Shown here: positions 34,824 through 43,882 of the stretch, in pieces
Layout of the letters: every line of letters starts with the position of its first letter
How positions within the stretch are numbered: the stretch's first letter is position 1
Source of the DNA: Algoriphagus antarcticus
GTDB lineage: Bacteria > Bacteroidota > Bacteroidia > Cytophagales > Cyclobacteriaceae
NCBI RefSeq assembly: GCF_002150685.1
Contig: NZ_MSSW01000004.1
Span: 62,001 to 126,000, forward strand
Direction: 5' to 3'
Length of the DNA: 64,000 nt
Notes under the pieces: generated by a model
Databases searched by the model: none
Seen by the model: the letters and a program-made list of their open reading frames with translations, nothing else
What the model was told of the DNA's origin: nothing
Position numbers and translations under genes: made by a program

Positions 34824-36542
34824 ATGCAAATGCTAGCGAAAACTATCCTTTTGACAGGAATTATCGGTTTGACATCCGGATGGGCATTGGCACAAACCCA
34901 GAAAAGGGGTGCTGTCACGGATCAGGAATTTGTGATCCGAAAAGACCGTGTGCTCACTGTGCCAGTACAACCGAGAATGTTTGAAAAATTGCCAGTGCTT
35001 CCTAAGCCAACAGGTTTGAGCGAATATAATTACCTGGTGACAAGCTATCCGTTGAATCTAAAACCATTGGATTTGAAAGCGGAACCATCTCAGAAAGTCT
35101 ATACGCCAGAGCGTATGGATTTATATCCTGGCTACGTACGCGCTGGTTACGGGAATTTTGCTTCGCCACTTTTGGAAGCAAGATATATGGCGACAGATAT
35201 TGCGGACTTCAATTATGCAGTGCAGTTGAATCACCGGAGTTATGGAAAAGGGCCTGTTTTAGCAGAGGAATCCAAAGAGTCCCATACAAATTTGGGATTT
35301 GATGGTAGCTACTTTACTGATTTTTTTGAAGTATTTGGTGGACTCAATTGGAATCAGGATACTTATCAATTTTATGGTCTTGATCCTATCTATGCCACAG
35401 ATGACAATGGGGCTTTTACGGGTTTTGATGGTAATGTATTGCAAGCCATAGAGTTCAAGGCAGGTATTCGTGAACTAGAGAAAGTTGGGCCTTTTTCTTA
35501 TGAGGGGCAATTGAGCTTTAGGAATTTCACGGATAGTTATTTGGTCAAGGAGAACCAGATTGGGGTAGAGGCCAGTGGGACTTTTAGACCTACTGAAGAT
35601 TGGGCTGGGAAGGTAGGTTTATCCTATTTTTCTACAAAACCCGAAGATTTAACCTACTCATTGAACAGAACTTATTTTGCCATTCGACCTACAATTTCAT
35701 ATCAATACGAAGCGTTTAATTTCACTGCAGGAGTAAATCTAGTTTCTGAAAATGATTCTCTAGCGGATAAATCAAGTGATTTCCATGTGTTTCCAGTACT
35801 TAAAGCAAACTATCAGTTTGCTGAGGAGTTTGGCTTTTTCGCGGAATTATCCGGTGATGTTCAGCGCAATACGTATTACAGTTTTGTAAATGAAAACCCT
35901 TATTTGGGACCAAGTGATCAACTGCTCAACACAATTCAGAATTACAAAGTTGAAGCTGGGATAGAAGGTCAGTTTAATGGAGCATTCAGCTATCGTGGAG
36001 CAATTAATATGAGTCGGTACAATCAGATGCACTTTTTTGTGAATAACTACACAAACATCTTGGTGACTACCGATTCAGCCAGGTTCAGTTTAGTGTATGA
36101 TGACAGGACCACCGTTTTCAACGTCAATGCCGAATTGGGATATAAATTCTCGGACATGTATACGCTTAACAGTAGATTGGATCTGTACCAATATGACTTG
36201 AGTACACAAGCTGAAGCATGGAATAGACCATTGTGGGAATTGAGAGTCAACAATCAATTTACTCCAATAGCCAGATTGATCGTTCAGGCAAATCTAAATC
36301 TGATGGGCGGAATAAAAGCCCGCGGAAATGATTTGAGCGATGTGGTTGGATTTCCTGGGCCATATGAGGTAGTGAAATTGAAAACAATAGCTGATCTACA
36401 GTTGAAAGCGGACTACGGAATTACCGATAGAATTTCAATTTTTGCCGAAGGAAACAATATCCTGAATGGCAAAAACATGCGTTGGCTAAATTATCCAGTA
36501 AGGGGAATTCAGTTCATCGGAGGAGCCTCTTTTAAATTCTAA
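34824..36542 (+). CDS. TonB-receptor-like outer-membrane barrel without plug
   Basis: The 572-residue protein has a signal peptide ending ALAQ. A proline-rich stretch of about 60 residues (VPVQPRMFEKLPVLPKP) is followed by a barrel of long beta strands from about residue 95. The end sequence IQFIGGASFKF is a classic barrel terminus. There is no N-terminal plug domain or SusC-like carboxypeptidase domain. ATG 34830 is an alternative start. Position directly after the TPR gene and before ExbB/ExbD suggests a barrel energised or positioned by this cluster. Confidence 0.72.
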   Translation: MQMLAKTILLTGIIGLTSGWALAQTQKRGAVTDQEFVIRKDRVLTVPVQPRMFEKLPVLPKPTGLSEYNYLVTSYPLNLKPLDLKAEPSQKVYTPERMDLYPGYVRAGYGNFASPLLEARYMATDIADFNYAVQLNHRSYGKGPVLAEESKESHTNLGFDGSYFTDFFEVFGGLNWNQDTYQFYGLDPIYATDDNGAFTGFDGNVLQAIEFKAGIRELEKVGPFSYEGQLSFRNFTDSYLVKENQIGVEASGTFRPTEDWAGKVGLSYFSTKPEDLTYSLNRTYFAIRPTISYQYEAFNFTAGVNLVSENDSLADKSSDFHVFPVLKANYQFAEEFGFFAELSGDVQRNTYYSFVNENPYLGPSDQLLNTIQNYKVEAGIEGQFNGAFSYRGAINMSRYNQMHFFVNNYTNILVTTDSARFSLVYDDRTTVFNVNAELGYKFSDMYTLNSRLDLYQYDLSTQAEAWNRPLWELRVNNQFTPIARLIVQANLNLMGGIKARGNDLSDVVGFPGPYEVVKLKTIADLQLKADYGITDRISIFAEGNNILNGKNMRWLNYPVRGIQFIGGASFKF

Positions 36543-36609
36543 GATTGTTTGAGCCTTAGGTTGGGGTTTAGACTCAATTCATTTAGTTTCGTAACATTCC
36601 CCCAAAATA

Positions 36610-37395
36610 ATGAATGGTAAAACCGAAGATTATAAGCAATGGACTGATCCAAAGGATTATGGACTTCCTTTTGTAGAAGTCGTTCCTTTAAGCCAAGCCT
36701 CCATATCTAAGAAGGAAGATGAAATATCAGCACCAATAGATGTAGCCGAAGTCAAAAAGAAGACTATTCATGCGGTAAGAACTTCCGTTGTTGAGCGTCA
36801 AGAGAGTACAAAATCCGAAAGCAAAATTGAGGAAAAGAAATCCAATAATTCATGGATTTGGATTGCTGCTGTTTTTACTGTGGCAGTAGTGATTGTGATT
36901 ATTTGGCAAATGAACAAATCTGTAATTCCTGCTTCAGATTCTGGTGAAATTTTTTCTGATTCGACAGAAGGATTAGCGAGCCAGGAAAATGATGAAGTTG
37001 CCATCAATTCTACCCCAAGTAAAGAAACGCAAACGTCTGATATCCAATCAACTATTTCAGACTCCATAAGTTCTGTTTCGCCTGCGTCTATATCAGCCCA
37101 AACTGGTACAACTATTGCGTCTAGGGTGTCTGGAACTTTGGTTCGAGTTACAGAGAAAGCTGACAGAGCTCAATTCTATATCATTGTGGGAAGTCTTCCC
37201 AATGAAGCTATGGCTTTGAAAGAAGCTGAGCAATATAAAGATAGAGCGGAGAAAGTTTACCTGATTTTACCATACGAAGATGTAACAAACTATCGTTTGG
37301 CAATAGGGACTTCAAGAGGCTGGACTGCCATCAACGAAGAGCTAGCTCTGGTCAAAGACCAGTACACTGAGGAATTATGGATTTTGAAATATTAA
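36610..37395 (+). CDS. Single-pass membrane protein with SPOR domain
   Basis: Residues 1-80 are cytoplasmic and charged, 82-99 form one membrane helix, then a Ser/Thr-rich periplasmic linker of about 90 residues leads to a C-terminal SPOR-like domain (FYIIVGSLPNEAMALKEAEQY). SPOR domains bind denuded glycan at sites of septal peptidoglycan splitting. Upstream of ExbB by one base, it links the motor cluster to the cell wall, as Pal or FtsN do elsewhere. Confidence 0.78.
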   Translation: MNGKTEDYKQWTDPKDYGLPFVEVVPLSQASISKKEDEISAPIDVAEVKKKTIHAVRTSVVERQESTKSESKIEEKKSNNSWIWIAAVFTVAVVIVIIWQMNKSVIPASDSGEIFSDSTEGLASQENDEVAINSTPSKETQTSDIQSTISDSISSVSPASISAQTGTTIASRVSGTLVRVTEKADRAQFYIIVGSLPNEAMALKEAEQYKDRAEKVYLILPYEDVTNYRLAIGTSRGWTAINEELALVKDQYTEELWILKY

Positions 37396-37396
37396 T

Positions 37397-38086
37397 ATGA
37401 TTTTACTTCAAACGCTCTCTACAGATACTCTTTCTGCAGCAGACAACCTGGCGATGGGTGCCACCAAGGATAACATCGGACTCCTCGATCTTTTAATCAA
37501 AGGCGGATACATGATGGTTCCGCTTTACTTATTGTTTATTCTTGCGATTTACATCTTTGTAGAGCGATTGATTACCCTTAATAAAGCTTCCAAAACCTCC
37601 TCGTATCTCATGGATCAGGTTAAGGTATTGGTTCAGAGTGGTCAAACTGAAAAAGCTAAAATCCTCTGCGCCGGTGAGCATACTCCAGTTGCAAATATGA
37701 TTGCCAAAGGCGTCGAGCGTATTGGTTCGCCTCTGAAAAATATAGAAGTAGCTATCGAGAACGTAGGCAAGATCGAGATTTATAAGTTGGAGAAAAACTT
37801 GAATCTTCTAGCGACCGTGTCTGGTGCAGCGCCGATGATTGGTTTCTTAGGTACGGTTGCTGGTATGATCCAGGCGTTTATTGCGATAGCGCAGGAAGAA
37901 GGTATGGTTTCACCAAAGCTTCTTTCGGAAGGTATCTATGAAGCGATGATAACCACTGCCGCAGGATTGGTGGTAGGTATTATAGCTTATTTGGGATATA
38001 ATTTTCTAGTATCGAAAGTGTCGAAGCTTGTTCACAACATGGAATACTCTTCGATAGAGTTTATTGACCTGCTTCAAGACAAATAA
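37397..38086 (+). CDS. exbB: MotA/TolQ/ExbB proton channel protein
   Basis: The 229-residue protein has the ExbB/TolQ architecture: one membrane helix near residues 36-54, a long cytoplasmic loop, and two helices near 130-165 and 175-200. The second pair contains the key region LLATVSGAAPMIGFLGTVAGM with the Thr and Gly pattern of the proton path. It works with ExbD. The gene starts one base after the SPOR gene stop. TolQ cannot be excluded. Confidence 0.9.
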   Translation: MILLQTLSTDTLSAADNLAMGATKDNIGLLDLLIKGGYMMVPLYLLFILAIYIFVERLITLNKASKTSSYLMDQVKVLVQSGQTEKAKILCAGEHTPVANMIAKGVERIGSPLKNIEVAIENVGKIEIYKLEKNLNLLATVSGAAPMIGFLGTVAGMIQAFIAIAQEEGMVSPKLLSEGIYEAMITTAAGLVVGIIAYLGYNFLVSKVSKLVHNMEYSSIEFIDLLQDK

Positions 38087-38087
38087 A

Positions 38088-38477
38088 ATGGGACTTCAGG
38101 CTAAAAATAAAGTAGATCCGGCATTTAGCATGTCATCGATGACAGATATCATATTTCTGTTATTGATCTTTTTCATGCTTACTTCTTCCTTCATCACGCC
38201 TTCAGGTTTACCTGTGAACCTGCCATCCAGCGAGACTTCAGATATCGTTATGCAGGAAGTTAGCGTTACTATAACTAAGGATCTTAAATACTCTGTAAAC
38301 GATAGGATAGTCCCAAGGGAACAAATCAAGTCCGAATTGACTTCTTTACTTAAGGATAAGAAAGGTCAGGTTGTTTTGCATATTGACAAAGATGTTCCTG
38401 TAGAGTATTTAGTGGAGATAGGAGGAATAGCAGCAGGATTGGAAGCAAATGTTTCCATCGCAACTAAACCATTTTAA
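38088..38477 (+). CDS. exbD: Biopolymer transporter ExbD
   Basis: From ATG 38088, the 129-residue protein has the single helix FSMSSMTDIIFLLLIFFML with the essential Asp, followed by a periplasmic domain with the TolR/ExbD ending VEYLVEIGGIAAGLEANVSI. The ATG overlapping exbB at 38064 would add eight residues and is less likely. It forms the proton-driven motor with ExbB. Confidence 0.92.
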   Translation: MGLQAKNKVDPAFSMSSMTDIIFLLLIFFMLTSSFITPSGLPVNLPSSETSDIVMQEVSVTITKDLKYSVNDRIVPREQIKSELTSLLKDKKGQVVLHIDKDVPVEYLVEIGGIAAGLEANVSIATKPF

Positions 38478-38480
38478 GCA

Positions 38481-39437
38481 ATGGAATACTGGAATGCAGA
38501 AAAGATAGAGAGCGAAAGCAAAAAAAAATCGTGGGTAATTACAATTATCTTCAACGTGTTGCTTTTGATTGCGCTCTATTTTATTGTAGTCTGGAAACAG
38601 CCTGTTCCACCTTTACCTACTTTCGGGTTGGAGCTAAACCTTGGTTTTACTCCTACGGGATCAGGTGAAAGAAACAGTCCCGATGCACCATCAGAAATCC
38701 CTACACCAGTAGTAGAAGCAGCGGCACCTGGAGAAATAGCTCCTGAAGTGACCAAGCCGGCTACTCCAGCTCCAAGTCCAAAGACGGAGACAGCGAAGCC
38801 AACCGCTCAGCCAAAACCATCAGTGAATAAGGCTGTGACTACAAAGCCATCTCCAATCAGAGGAGAGGAAAAAGCCACAGAACAGACTAAAAAGCCTGAA
38901 CCAGTTAAAAAGGAAGTTGCCAAGCCAGTAGAAACTCCTGCCAAAGCAGAGGAAAAAGAATCTGTGCAAAAAGCACCTGAAAAACCAAAAATTGATCAGA
39001 GAGCGATCTTTGGCGCTGGCGGCACATCAGGCACAGGCACAAAGCCTGCATCGGGAGGAGCTCAAGGAACATCCAATGAGAAAGGTGACGAGGGTGATCC
39101 AAAAGGAACAGTAGATGGCCGTGCTATCATGGGCGTGGGCTCTGGAAAAGGGGCCAATTCTGGTGATGGATACAGCTTAGATCTTGCAGGGTGGGATTTT
39201 GCTAATCGACCAAATATCAATGATAGAGTATCTACCAGAAATGGTAAAATTGTTTTTAAAATTACCATTGACGATTTGGGAAGAGTAGTACAGGCAGTTC
39301 CTCTAGAATATAATGTCTCGAATGATGTTTTGGCTTATTATCGACAGGTAGTCAATCAAATATCTTTTAAGAAGCAAGGTGGCGCAGCTGCTGAATTCTC
39401 TTCCGGGAAGATTACGTTTGTGGTTAAGGTTGATTAA
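38481..39437 (+). CDS. TonB-like energy transducer
   Basis: The 318-residue protein has one N-terminal membrane helix (about residues 19-39), then a Pro/Lys/Glu-rich extended region of about 110 residues (AKPTAQPKPSVNKAVTTKPS), a Gly-rich linker, and a globular C-terminal domain of about 75 residues (VVQAVPLEYNVSNDVLAYY) shaped like TonB or TolA. It begins three bases after exbD. With the plugless barrel and TPR protein upstream, it may move energy to an envelope-stability system rather than to classical receptors. Confidence 0.85.
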   Translation: MEYWNAEKIESESKKKSWVITIIFNVLLLIALYFIVVWKQPVPPLPTFGLELNLGFTPTGSGERNSPDAPSEIPTPVVEAAAPGEIAPEVTKPATPAPSPKTETAKPTAQPKPSVNKAVTTKPSPIRGEEKATEQTKKPEPVKKEVAKPVETPAKAEEKESVQKAPEKPKIDQRAIFGAGGTSGTGTKPASGGAQGTSNEKGDEGDPKGTVDGRAIMGVGSGKGANSGDGYSLDLAGWDFANRPNINDRVSTRNGKIVFKITIDDLGRVVQAVPLEYNVSNDVLAYYRQVVNQISFKKQGGAAAEFSSGKITFVVKVD

Positions 39438-39759
39438 GTCAAGTGATCCGCAAGGATGCCAATCACCGTATTTCCTTTGGCTTATCGATTGGCTGGAAGA
39501 CCGATGACAGATGACCGAAGTGGCCGATTCGCTAGTACCGTGGCTATCGGGATAACCATCGCCGCTGAGCTTTTTAGTCTACTAATTGCATAAAATGTGG
39601 ACACCATTTTTAATTCTTTCATATTGAAGTGATATCTTAAACCAGTCATAAAAGCTAGGTTTGAAGAGTTCACTTGCTTAAAAAATTATTCATACTTTGT
39701 CGATCGAAATCCTAAACCCGAAAGCCCTAGAGTTGCTTACTGATTTGGAGTGAAAGGGA
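39438..39759. other. Intergenic region with GACCGAAG-type fragment
   Basis: The 322-bp gap contains AAGACCGATGACAGATGACC near 39500, a degenerate member of the GACCGA repeat family seen at 13910 and 28300. I see no terminator with a good T-run and no RNA gene. Confidence 0.5.
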
Positions 39760-39987
39760 TTGATAAGAATAGTCGATGATCCAAAAACTAAGCTCCAGAA
39801 TTACTTAGCTGAATTGAGGAAGAACGCTGATTCAGTTCCTTTTTTGGAAGAAATAACGGAGGAGGCTGATTCAGTAAGGACTTTCCGAGAAATCAAAAAC
39901 AAAATTTCTGAGAAGATGCAAGGCATGACTTTAGAAGAAATTAAAGATTACCTAAAAAAGCATAGCCTAAAATTTCAAGCTAAATAG
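39760..39987 (+). CDS. Small acidic/basic helical protein of unknown function
   Basis: The 75-residue product starts at TTG 39760, the only start in frame after a TGA at 39751. It is helical and charged throughout, with no signal peptide or membrane segment. It ends 13 bp before folC and is likely the first gene of the folC unit. A conserved short protein in front of folC fits but I do not recognise it. Codon use looks like neighbouring genes, which supports coding. Confidence 0.5.
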   Translation: MIRIVDDPKTKLQNYLAELRKNADSVPFLEEITEEADSVRTFREIKNKISEKMQGMTLEEIKDYLKKHSLKFQAK

Positions 39988-40000
39988 CAGAGCAAAACTC

Positions 40001-41395
40001 ATGAATTATCAAGAGACGTTGGATTATCTATACAAAGAACTCCCCATGTTCCAGCGAGTGGGAGCATCAGCTTTTAGAAAAGACCTTCTAAGTACGATTT
40101 TGCTTTGCGATCACCTCGGCAATCCTGAGCGTAAATTCAAATCAATTCATGTAGCTGGAACGAATGGAAAAGGAAGTTCTTCCCACAGCTTGGCGGCTAT
40201 TTTTCAAAGTGCTGGTTATAAAACCGGACTTTATACCTCACCGCATCTCAAGTCTTTTACCGAGCGAATCAGAATAGATGGGCAAGAAATCAGTTCTGAG
40301 CTAGTCGTTCAGTTTGTGGAAGAAAACAAAAGCTTCCTCGATGACTTGAAGCCTAGTTTTTTTGAAATGACCGTTGGAATGGCTTATTGGCACTTTGTAG
40401 AACAAAAAGTTGATATTGCAATAGTGGAAGTAGGTATGGGCGGGAATTTCGATAGTACCAATGTCATCACCCCTGAGCTTTCGTTGATCACTAATATCGG
40501 CTATGATCATATGCAGTTTCTAGGAGATACTTTGCCATTAATAGCTGGGGAGAAAGCGGGCATCATCAAGACAAATATCCCGGTGGTGATCAGCGAAACC
40601 CATGAAGAAACAAAAGAAGTTTTCATCAAGAAAGCTCAACAAATGAATGCCCCGATCTGCTTCGCCGATCAAAAATGGAAAGCTGTAAAAATTTATGAAG
40701 AAGATGGGAAGGCGAAGTATAAGGTTGAGAATTGTGATTCAAAGTTAAATCTGACTAATGAATCAAACTGGTCTGTGGAGACACAGTCCACGGCAACGGA
40801 TGTATCGAATCGGTCTGTGGAGACACAGACCACGGCAAAGAATGAAAATACCTTCGATCTGACTTTTGGATTGAATGGAAATTACCAGAGATATAACCTT
40901 CTTGGTATCCTGGAATCCGTGGCTCAAATGAGGCAACTAGGCTGGGATTTGCCAGATGAGTCTGTATCAGAGGGATTGAAAAACGTTATTGAATTGACCG
41001 GCTTGAAAGGTAGATGGCAGACGCTTTCTGATAATCCAACAGTAATTTGCGACACAGGACACAATGAAGCTGGATTCAGAGAGGTACTTTCCCAATTGGA
41101 AACCTACACTTTTGCGAAGCTATGGCTGGTGCTTGGTATGGTACAGGATAAGGATATCTCCAAAGTACTCTCCATGCTGCCGAAGAAAGCCAACTATGTC
41201 TTTTGCGAAGCAAAATTACCAAGAGCTTTGCCTGCTGATCAATTGGCAGAAAAGGCTCTTTCTTTTGGTTTGACGGGTGAAATTGTTCCCGATATAAATG
41301 AGGCTTTAGCTTTTGCTAGAAAAAATGCAACCGAAGATGACTTGATTTTTGTGGGAGGGAGTACTTTTGTGGTCGCAGAAATCGAAGAGCTTTAG
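40001..41395 (+). CDS. folC: Bifunctional folylpolyglutamate synthase / dihydrofolate synthase with repeat insertion
   Basis: FolC adds glutamate residues to folate. The P-loop is seen as VAGTNGKGSSSHSLA, the family Asp/His sites in ERIRIDGQ and VGMGGNFDSTNVI, and the C-terminal domain with CDTGHNEAG. Between residues 255 and 282 lies an in-frame insertion of two 14-residue units (SVETQSTATDV, SVETQTTAKNE), encoded by the dispersed 25-bp palindrome described below. The insertion sits between the catalytic domain and the C-terminal domain, in a surface loop by position, so activity can be preserved. Confidence 0.95.
   Translation: MNYQETLDYLYKELPMFQRVGASAFRKDLLSTILLCDHLGNPERKFKSIHVAGTNGKGSSSHSLAAIFQSAGYKTGLYTSPHLKSFTERIRIDGQEISSELVVQFVEENKSFLDDLKPSFFEMTVGMAYWHFVEQKVDIAIVEVGMGGNFDSTNVITPELSLITNIGYDHMQFLGDTLPLIAGEKAGIIKTNIPVVISETHEETKEVFIKKAQQMNAPICFADQKWKAVKIYEEDGKAKYKVENCDSKLNLTNESNWSVETQSTATDVSNRSVETQTTAKNENTFDLTFGLNGNYQRYNLLGILESVAQMRQLGWDLPDESVSEGLKNVIELTGLKGRWQTLSDNPTVICDTGHNEAGFREVLSQLETYTFAKLWLVLGMVQDKDISKVLSMLPKKANYVFCEAKLPRALPADQLAEKALSFGLTGEIVPDINEALAFARKNATEDDLIFVGGSTFVVAEIEEL
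40763..40846 (+). repeat. Two in-frame 42-bp copies of the palindromic repeat inside folC
   Basis: Units 40763-40804 and 40805-40846 are tandem 42-bp copies, each holding GGTCTGTGGAGACACAG followed by (A/T)CCACGGCAA. The palindrome copies are at 40770-40796 and 40812-40838. The same 25-bp sequence lies intergenically at 26241-26265 in the other orientation. Confidence 0.9.
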
Positions 41396-42055
41396 ATGAG
41401 TAGAAAAAAACTGGTTCGCTTCCAAGAAAATGAAGAGAACCCAAATGTAATCCAGGCCGGAAAGCCAATTTTTGACACAATCAAAGGAAACTGGAGTGAA
41501 GTACAGTTTCAGAATCCCAATCCAATCGTAGTAGAACTAGCCTGCGGAAGAGGCGAATTCACAGTGGGCTTAGCTCGGAATTTCCCTAACCAGAACTTTA
41601 TCGGCGTTGACATCAAAGGCAGCCGAATCTGGAAAGGTAGCTCTACTGCAACCGCCGAAGGTATTCAGAATGTTGCTTTTCTCAGAACTCAAATTGAGCT
41701 TTTGGAAAAGCACTTTGCTGCTGATGAGATTTCCGAACTTTGGATCACATTCCCCGATCCATTTCCCAGAGAGGGAGACGAGAAGCGCAGATTGACATCC
41801 CCACGGTTTTTGGATATGTACAAATCCATGTTGAAAAAGGATGGTGTTTTACACTTCAAAACAGATAATACGGACCTTTTCAATTATTCCCTGGACCTTT
41901 TTCAAAGTAGGGAAGACATTGAAGTGATCGGCTTCACACATGATTTCTATCAAAGTGAATGGAAGGATGATCACTTTGGGATAAAGACTCGCTACGAAAA
42001 GATGTTTTCTGATAAGGGAGAAAAGATCAAATACCTTAAATGCAGGTTTATTTGA
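41396..42055 (+). CDS. trmB: tRNA (guanine-N7)-methyltransferase
   Basis: Methylates G46 of tRNAs with S-adenosylmethionine. The 219-residue protein has the SAM motif VELACGRGEFTVGLA, the acidic FIGVDIKGSRIWKG, and the TrmB signature ITFPDPFPREGDEKRRL. It starts directly at the stop of folC with no gap, so it is co-translated. Length fits the family. Confidence 0.96.
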   Translation: MSRKKLVRFQENEENPNVIQAGKPIFDTIKGNWSEVQFQNPNPIVVELACGRGEFTVGLARNFPNQNFIGVDIKGSRIWKGSSTATAEGIQNVAFLRTQIELLEKHFAADEISELWITFPDPFPREGDEKRRLTSPRFLDMYKSMLKKDGVLHFKTDNTDLFNYSLDLFQSREDIEVIGFTHDFYQSEWKDDHFGIKTRYEKMFSDKGEKIKYLKCRFI

Positions 42056-42096
42056 GTAGGACTTGCATTTGCATTTGATTCAATTCAACTTTAATC

Positions 42097-42795
42097 ATGA
42101 GTAAAAAGAAACATTTGGTAGTGCTTAGTGGGGCAGGGATTTCCGCAGAGAGTGGGATCAAAACTTTTAGAGATTCTGGTGGTCTTTGGGAAGGTCATGA
42201 TGTGATGGAAGTGGCTTCACCAGAGGGCTGGAGAATCAATCGACCACTCGTACAGGATTTCTATAATCAGAGGAGAAAGCAATTGCTCGATTGTGAGCCG
42301 AATGAGGCGCATGTGATTTTGGCTGATTTAGAAAAAGATTTTGATGTGTCCATCATCACTCAAAACGTAGATGATCTGCATGAACGTGCTGGTTCTTCTC
42401 AGGTAATTCATCTTCATGGAGAACTTAAAAAGGCTCAAAGTTCTCTGGATCCGAGTTTAGTTTATGACTTAGATCACTGGGAAATAAAAGATGGTGACAA
42501 ATGCGAGAAGGGGAGTCAGCTACGTCCTCATATCGTATGGTTTGGTGAGCAAGTTCCTAAGATGGAGGAAGCTGCAACTATTGCTGCTAAAGCGGATATT
42601 TTCGTGGTGATAGGAACTTCACTGCAAGTTTATCCAGCGGCAGGCTTAGTTGAGTATGTGGCAGCCGAAACCAAGATTTATGTAATTGACCCCAAAAGGT
42701 CAGATGTAAATTTTGGAAGGAAAGTGGTTCATATTATCGAAAATGCCACAAATGGGATGAAGACACTTGAGAAAATCATTAAGTCTGAAAATTAA
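42097..42795 (+). CDS. cobB: NAD-dependent protein deacylase (Sir2 class III) without zinc cysteines
   Basis: The sirtuin core is complete: SGAGISAESGIKTFRDSGG at residues 11-29, TQNVDDLHERAG at 89-100 with H107 as catalytic base. The pair Tyr56/Arg59 in DFYNQRRKQ marks the SIRT5-like group that removes succinyl and malonyl groups. The zinc-binding cysteines are missing: where CxxC pairs should be, the sequence has SSLDPSLVYDL and only one Cys (residue 136). Bacterial sirtuins of this type can fold without zinc, so this is unusual but not necessarily inactive. Confidence 0.9.
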   Translation: MSKKKHLVVLSGAGISAESGIKTFRDSGGLWEGHDVMEVASPEGWRINRPLVQDFYNQRRKQLLDCEPNEAHVILADLEKDFDVSIITQNVDDLHERAGSSQVIHLHGELKKAQSSLDPSLVYDLDHWEIKDGDKCEKGSQLRPHIVWFGEQVPKMEEAATIAAKADIFVVIGTSLQVYPAAGLVEYVAAETKIYVIDPKRSDVNFGRKVVHIIENATNGMKTLEKIIKSEN

Positions 42796-42844
42796 TTTTT
42801 GTTCAGTAAGGAAAACCTATAAATTGAGGGATTAACTTTTAATT

Positions 42845-43780
42845 ATGGCAATCAAAAAGAATTCGTGGCCAGTATTTCAATTTGAAGAGAATAAAGACAC
42901 CATTTATCTCTTGCATCAGTGGACACAGATAGTGGGCAAAGTACGGCTCAGGAAATCACCATGGCAAAACCACTCGTGGCACGTGTCATTGTATGTGGAC
43001 GCGCAAGGATTGACTACGGGAAACATTCCTTTTGAAGGAGGAGTATTTGAAATCAAATTTGATTTCATCCATCATGAATTGAGAATCAAGACCAGCAATG
43101 GTAATCGTGATCGTTTTGCATTGGGTGGTCAGACTGTTGCCAGCTTCTATGAGCACCTGATGGAAAAGTTGAAGTTTTTAGGTATTGAGGTGAAAATTCA
43201 TGAAAGTCCTAATGAAGTTCCTGATCCTATTCCATTTCCAAAAAACAAGAAACGCATCATGTACCAAGCCAATGCTGCGCAAAGTCTTTGGAAAGCATTG
43301 GTTCAGATTCAAAATGTTTTTGGAGTTTTCAGAACGAAATTTACAGGAAAAAATAGCCCGATTCACTTCTTTTGGGGGTCTTTTGATTTGGCTTACACCC
43401 GATTTTCGGGCAATAAGGCGCCGGAATTTTCTGGTCGGGTTCCCAACATTCCTGCTTCAGTGATGCAGGAAGCTTATTCTCATGAAGCATTTAGTGTGGG
43501 ATTTTGGCCAGGGAGTGAGGTTTTCAAAACTCCGGTTTTCTACGCCTACAGCTATCCAAATTATCCGGACTTTCAGGATGCTAAAATTTCTCCTGATAAA
43601 GCATATTGGAGCAAAGAACTGGGAGAGTTTATGCTGAACTACGAGGAGGTAAGCAAGTCTTCAGATCCAGCTAAAATGCTGCTTGATTTCTTACAAAGCA
43701 CCTATGAAGCTGCTGCCAAGTCTGGAAATTGGAATCGTGAGAATCTAGATTGCGATTTTTCACACATGAATAAAAAGTAA
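42845..43780 (+). CDS. DUF5996 family protein
   Basis: The 311-residue protein has the family architecture: an N-terminal sheet region with KVRLRKSPWQNHSWHVSLYV and a C-terminal half with HFFWGSFDLAYTRFSG and HEAFSVGFWPGSE. His/Trp/Asp-rich positions recall a small-molecule binding site. Function is unknown. It lies 50 bp after the sirtuin and ends before a serine hydrolase. Confidence 0.8.
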   Translation: MAIKKNSWPVFQFEENKDTIYLLHQWTQIVGKVRLRKSPWQNHSWHVSLYVDAQGLTTGNIPFEGGVFEIKFDFIHHELRIKTSNGNRDRFALGGQTVASFYEHLMEKLKFLGIEVKIHESPNEVPDPIPFPKNKKRIMYQANAAQSLWKALVQIQNVFGVFRTKFTGKNSPIHFFWGSFDLAYTRFSGNKAPEFSGRVPNIPASVMQEAYSHEAFSVGFWPGSEVFKTPVFYAYSYPNYPDFQDAKISPDKAYWSKELGEFMLNYEEVSKSSDPAKMLLDFLQSTYEAAAKSGNWNRENLDCDFSHMNKK

Positions 43781-43882
43781 GTAGAAATGAATAGTTTCTA
43801 ATTCCATGAAGATAACTAGATCTCATTTTTATAGCATAATTCTCATATTCAAAGTCTAATTTGACTAAACGTTGTTTTTTTT

